From NCBI RefSeq assembly GCF_041435015.1, contig NZ_CP107989.1, forward strand, positions 4,898,001 to 4,962,000: a stretch of 64,000 nucleotides of DNA, in the 5' to 3' direction. The position numbers were made by a program, and so were the translations under genes. Each line of letters opens with the position of its first letter. Positions within the stretch are counted from its first letter, which is position 1. Under the pieces are notes generated by a model that was not told the DNA's origin, did no database searches, and saw only the letters and a program-made list of their open reading frames with translations. This stretch comes from Streptomyces canus. GTDB lineage: Bacteria > Actinomycetota > Actinomycetes > Streptomycetales > Streptomycetaceae. Positions 60,653 to 64,000 of this stretch are shown in pieces.

Positions 60653-61969
60653 GTGTCGGAGGAAACGGGGACCGAACGGACCGAGGAGTTCGCGCAGTTG
60701 CTGCGGGAGCTCAAGGACCGTTCGGGGCTGAGTTACGGGACGCTCGCCAAGCGTCTGCACATGAGTACGTCGACGCTGCACCGCTACTGCAACGGCACCG
60801 CGGTGCCGGTCGAGTACGCCCCGGTGGAGCGCCTCGCGAGGGTCTGCCGGGCCACACCGCAGGAGTTGGTGGAGCTGCACCGGCGCTGGATCCTGGCGGA
60901 CGCGGCACGTGGACGCAAAGCGGATCAGGGCGCGACGCGGGAGCCCGCCCAGGAAGCCGGTTCGGACGGTACGGCGGAACCCGGACAGGGCGAGGCCGGG
61001 GGCGAGAACGGTGAGCCGGTCGTCATCCATACGGCGGCCGCCGCCGCGCCGCCCCGTCGTCCCCCGTGGCTCCGTCGTCGCCGTACCGCGCTGATCGCCG
61101 CCGTCGCGGTGGTCGCCGCGCTGGGTGCCGTCACGTATGCCCTGCGCCCGACGACCGTCCGCGCCGGGGACACCACGACGCCGACGGTCACCGGCACCCT
61201 GGACGTCGGCGAGCCCGCGAAGCCCTCCACCACCCCGTCCCCGAGCGGAAGCGGACACAAGCCGTCCGCATCGGCCTCGGCCTCCCCCACCGGGACGGCC
61301 GCTTCGGGGGACTCCGGATCCGGCGCCTCGACGGGCGACGGCAAGCAGGGCGCGAACCGGCCCGCCACCGCCGTCCCCCTCGCCGTCGCCATCCGCCCCT
61401 ACGTCTACGAGGACCCGTGCAGCCAGCACTTCCTCGTCGACAGCGACCCCGAGCAGGTCGGCCCGCCGGCGACCGAGGAGAACGCGCCGCGCTGGTCCGC
61501 CGCCTACGGGGCGGTCGCCTCCGGCGAGCAGCGGGTCGCGCTCACCGTCCAGGGCACCGGCGAGGACACCGTCGTGCTGAACTCCCTGCACGTCCGCGTC
61601 CTCACCAAGGGCGCGCCGCTCGCCTGGAACGACTACTCGATGGGTGTCGGCTGCGGCGGCGGTGTCGGCACCAAGTCGTTCGACGTCGACCTGGACGACG
61701 GCAGTCCCACCGTCACCGTCAAGAACGGCCAGCGCGACTTCCCGTACAAGGTCAGCGAGTCCGACCCGGAGGTCTTCTACGTCAGCGCCCACACCAAGGC
61801 GCACGACGTCCGCTGGGACCTCAGCCTGGACTGGTCCAGCGGCGACCGCAGCGGCACCGTCCATCTCGACAACGCCGGCAGGCCGTTCCGCACCAGCGCC
61901 GATGCGGGCCGCCCGGGCTACGACTATCCGCTGGGCAGCAGCGAGTGGATCGAGCGGGTGGGCGGCTGA
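60653..61969 (+). CDS. Membrane-anchored helix-turn-helix protein
   Basis: This 438-residue protein has an N-terminal Xre-type helix-turn-helix (about 10-75: LSYGTLAKRLHMSTSTLHRYCNG in two parts). A polar linker, a membrane segment (about 143-163 after RRRR), a Ser/Thr/Pro-rich linker and an external domain of about 200 residues (IRPYVYEDPCSQHFLVD to the end) follow. The layout is a one-piece transmembrane regulator that may sense an external signal. GTG 60653. It is divergent from a DUF4232 lipoprotein gene that could be target or partner. Confidence 0.88.
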   Translation: MSEETGTERTEEFAQLLRELKDRSGLSYGTLAKRLHMSTSTLHRYCNGTAVPVEYAPVERLARVCRATPQELVELHRRWILADAARGRKADQGATREPAQEAGSDGTAEPGQGEAGGENGEPVVIHTAAAAAPPRRPPWLRRRRTALIAAVAVVAALGAVTYALRPTTVRAGDTTTPTVTGTLDVGEPAKPSTTPSPSGSGHKPSASASASPTGTAASGDSGSGASTGDGKQGANRPATAVPLAVAIRPYVYEDPCSQHFLVDSDPEQVGPPATEENAPRWSAAYGAVASGEQRVALTVQGTGEDTVVLNSLHVRVLTKGAPLAWNDYSMGVGCGGGVGTKSFDVDLDDGSPTVTVKNGQRDFPYKVSESDPEVFYVSAHTKAHDVRWDLSLDWSSGDRSGTVHLDNAGRPFRTSADAGRPGYDYPLGSSEWIERVGG

Positions 61970-61988
61970 TCCGGGCGTACGCGGCGGT

Positions 61989-63347
61989 TCAGAGCAGTTC
62001 GGGCTGCGGCTGCGGCTGTCGCACCGGCGCGGTCGCCGGTTCCCACCGGGCGACGGTGCGGACATAGCCGTAGATCACCGAGGCCATCGCCAGCAGGACA
62101 AGGGGTCCGGCCAGCCAGGGGTATTCGGCCATGCGCACCGGCAGGAAGCGATACGACACCAGGAGCGCGACGAAGACCGTCGCGCCGTAGGCGGTCAGCC
62201 GGAGCCCGGACCGGTCCCAGCCGCGGTCGAACGAGCGCAGTCCCGCCTCGATGGTGAGGGTGAACACCACGCCGGCGACGAGGTCCACGCCGTAGTGGTA
62301 GCCGAAGCCCAGCGTGGCGCTGAGGGTGGCGATCAGCCAGAAGGTGCCCGCGTAGCGCAGGAGGCGTGGGCCCGTGCGGGAATGGATGAAGATCGCGGTG
62401 GCCCAGGCCGTGTGCAGGCTGGGCATGCAGTTGCGGGGGGTGATCTCGTCGAAGGGTATGGAGTGAGGGGCGGATATCGGCGGCGCTGTCCGCGGCCACA
62501 GGTTCGCCACCGCCCAGTGCCCGTCGCTCGGTATCTGCGGCGACCACAGTGCGATCGACGCCCAGTGGTCGGTGCCGGTGCCGTAGGCGAAGACCGGGCC
62601 GACCACCGGGAAGATCATGTAGATGGCCGGTCCGAGCAGGCCGATCAGCAGGAAGGTGCGCACCAGGTGGTGGCGTGGGAAGCGGCGCTCCGCCGCCACG
62701 TTGCGCAGTTGGTACAGCGCGACGACCACGGCGGCCACCGCGAGCTGGCCGTAGATGGTGTCGAGGAAGTTGAAGCCGATCGCTCCGGTGGCCGTGACGA
62801 TCCGGCCCATGATCCACGACGGGTTGCCCAGGGCGTGGTCGGCCATCGCCAGATACGGGTCCAGCACCTGCGGCCGGCTCTTCGCGGTGATGAGGAGCCA
62901 GGTGTCACCGGTCTTGCGGCCGGCCACCAGCAGCAGGCCCAGCCCGACGCCCTTCAGCAGCAGGACGCGCTCCGGGCCGGTGCGGCGGGTGACGGCGACG
63001 ACCGCGCAGCCCAGGAGCACCCACAGCGCACCGTTGCCGAAGGGGTGGCCGTGGGTCACCTTGACGTCGAAGATCCACCGGACCACCGCGAAGGCGAGGT
63101 CGATGCCGACCGCGGCACCGGTCACGATGAACCGTTGCCGCCAGGTGAGCACCACCATCATCAACGCCAGGCCGGCGTACAGCATCGGGCCTGATTTGGG
63201 CGGGCCCAACAGCTCTCGCGCCTGGGTGGTGAGCGGTCCCGGCACCCCGTAGTGACGCGCGGTGAGCTCCAGCGCGATGAAGAACCCGAGGGCCACGACA
63301 GCCGCCACGGCCCAGAGTCTCGCCCGCGCATCAATCCGCGGTGGCAT
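61989..63347 (-). CDS. PAP2-superfamily membrane phosphatase
   Basis: This 452-residue protein has about ten membrane segments. The phosphatase motifs are CMPSLHTAWATAIF (PSLH with catalytic His) and ATLGFGYHYGVDLVAGVVF (second His and Asp), as in PAP2 proteins of the inositolphosphotransferase/Aur1-like branch. It would remove or transfer a phosphate of a lipid or lipid-linked sugar on the outer face. ATG 63345-63347 is chosen; an in-frame TTG three codons earlier is less likely. It converges with the HTH gene. Confidence 0.9.
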   Translation of the reverse strand: MPPRIDARARLWAVAAVVALGFFIALELTARHYGVPGPLTTQARELLGPPKSGPMLYAGLALMMVVLTWRQRFIVTGAAVGIDLAFAVVRWIFDVKVTHGHPFGNGALWVLLGCAVVAVTRRTGPERVLLLKGVGLGLLLVAGRKTGDTWLLITAKSRPQVLDPYLAMADHALGNPSWIMGRIVTATGAIGFNFLDTIYGQLAVAAVVVALYQLRNVAAERRFPRHHLVRTFLLIGLLGPAIYMIFPVVGPVFAYGTGTDHWASIALWSPQIPSDGHWAVANLWPRTAPPISAPHSIPFDEITPRNCMPSLHTAWATAIFIHSRTGPRLLRYAGTFWLIATLSATLGFGYHYGVDLVAGVVFTLTIEAGLRSFDRGWDRSGLRLTAYGATVFVALLVSYRFLPVRMAEYPWLAGPLVLLAMASVIYGYVRTVARWEPATAPVRQPQPQPELL

Positions 63348-63483
63348 ATGTATCAATTTCGGCCAATTTCACTAGATGCTCGTCAGAAAACCGCCCGCCC
63401 GACTGAGGAAGAGGCAAGGATCGCGGTCCGGGTTCCTGTGTCCCCCCTGAGAAGCCCGGCTCACCGAAGATGCAGGGTATGGC

Positions 63484-63762
63484 ATGACGCCAACAATCGA
63501 ACAGCAGGCGGCAGCGGTCCGATCGGTCGCCCTGCTCGCGCGGGATCTGCGGACCGGCCGCAGTACGGGGCGACCGGCGGAGGGGTGGCGTCGGGACGAG
63601 TGGCGCCGAGCCCTCGCCAGGATGCGAGCCGGCCTCGAGGGCGGTGGAGTCGGTCTCCTGTCGGGGCTGCGCTCACCCGGGGCGCCGCATCAGGTGCCCG
63701 GCCTCCGGGTGGCGTTCTCGTCAGGAGATGGCACGGAGTCCGCCGTGGGCCGGACGGCGTAG
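63484..63762 (+). CDS. Uncertain small frame near the right edge
   Basis: This 92-residue frame begins TPTIEQQAAAVRSVALLARDL and is Arg/Gly-rich. It has an ATG but a weak ribosome site and overlaps the end of the convergent MmyB-like gene by 42 bases. The N-terminal 50 residues could form helices, but no family is recognised. It may be a high-GC artefact; the segment 63348-63720 otherwise holds no gene. Confidence 0.25.
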   Translation: MTPTIEQQAAAVRSVALLARDLRTGRSTGRPAEGWRRDEWRRALARMRAGLEGGGVGLLSGLRSPGAPHQVPGLRVAFSSGDGTESAVGRTA

Positions 63763-64000
63763 GTCGTCGACGCTCTGGGCCGTCGCCTCGTCCGCGGGGA
63801 GGAGCACGACCAACTGCTGTGCGTCCGCGGCGAGTTCGAGCGTCTCGCGGACCAGCCGGAGTTCGCGTCCGGAGGGATGGTGGAGCCGGAGATCCCCGCG
63901 CTGCGGAACGACGTGCTGGTTCAGGCGCCGGGTGAGGTCGGGGCCGGCGAGGGGTGCGAGTTCCGCCGTGAACCATTCGTAGGTGTCCAGGGACGGGCCG
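63721..64000 (-). CDS. C-terminus of an MmyB-like HTH regulator (truncated by window edge)
   Basis: The frame enters from the right edge and stops at 63721-63723. The 92 visible residues read LDTYEWFTAELAPLAGPDLT, then RRLNQHVVPQRGDLRLHHPS, then ELRLVRETLELAADAQQLVV. This is the end of the MmyB-type ligand-binding domain (PAS-like) that follows an Xre helix-turn-helix in many Streptomyces regulators. The start lies outside the window. Such regulators often act on an adjacent divergent oxidoreductase gene. Confidence 0.85.
   Translation of the reverse strand, partial: GPSLDTYEWFTAELAPLAGPDLTRRLNQHVVPQRGDLRLHHPSGRELRLVRETLELAADAQQLVVLLPADEATAQSVDDLRRPAHGGLRAIS

Overview
The window is high-GC actinobacterial DNA with strong third-position GC bias, many GTG starts and 4-base ATGA/GTGA stop-start overlaps. 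The gene set (spore-pigment type II PKS, dcd with its phosphoribosyltransferase, a cold-shock protein followed by a DEAD-box helicase, SHOCT and HdeD proteins, an MmyB-like regulator) points to a Streptomyces chromosome.

Layout. 1-3300: end of a gene, a small-protein/DUF2637-like membrane pair, the dcd-phosphoribosyltransferase pair and tRNA-Gly(CCC). 3300-4050: a wrecked IS5-type transposase. 4050-9320: a YtrA-type GntR regulator with an ABC transporter under a long palindrome, then a methyltransferase, an acyltransferase and a polysaccharide deacetylase. 9630-19560: amidohydrolase-type enzyme, large MalT-like LuxR regulator and a set of small membrane and stress-type proteins, several preceded by the palindrome TCACC-N7-GGTGA. 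19560-20445: fragments of three unrelated genes. 20446-23368: a WXG100-led four-gene operon of type VII secretion flavour. 23610-26642: a secreted GH2 glycosidase with a LacI-type operator.

26880-40318 is the most unusual block: a one-directional, mostly overlapping biosynthetic operon. It holds a fatty acyl-AMP ligase, three acyl-CoA dehydrogenases plus a truncated dehydrogenase-like partner, a KAS III-like ketosynthase and a cysteine-less homologue, two carrier proteins, an ATP-grasp ligase, a PLP decarboxylase and a phosphopantetheinyl transferase. The ligase/carrier/decarboxylase trio resembles the BtrJ/BtrI/BtrK logic of butirosin (amino acid loaded on a carrier, then decarboxylated), so an aminoacyl-carrier starter joined to an unsaturated acyl chain is a reasonable guess. 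Between the acyl-AMP ligase and the first dehydrogenase lie five tandem 74-bp units; each is a 23-27 codon mini-ORF whose stop overlaps the next start (GTGA), so coupling continues through the array.

42025-51631: whiE-type spore-pigment cluster (hydroxylase, SchA/CurD protein, cupin, KS-alpha, CLF, ACP, aromatase, cyclase, convergent O-methyltransferase), with a surface protein and class F sortase placed inside it. 51674-54491: secreted beta-helix protein, secreted SRPBCC protein and a quinone oxidoreductase divergent from a TetR regulator. 55600-58277: cold-shock protein, DEAD-box helicase and a MerR regulator with a hairpin-rich leader. 58315-64000: secreted beta-propeller, DUF4232 lipoprotein, membrane-anchored HTH protein, PAP2 phosphatase and the C-terminus of an MmyB-like regulator running off the right edge.
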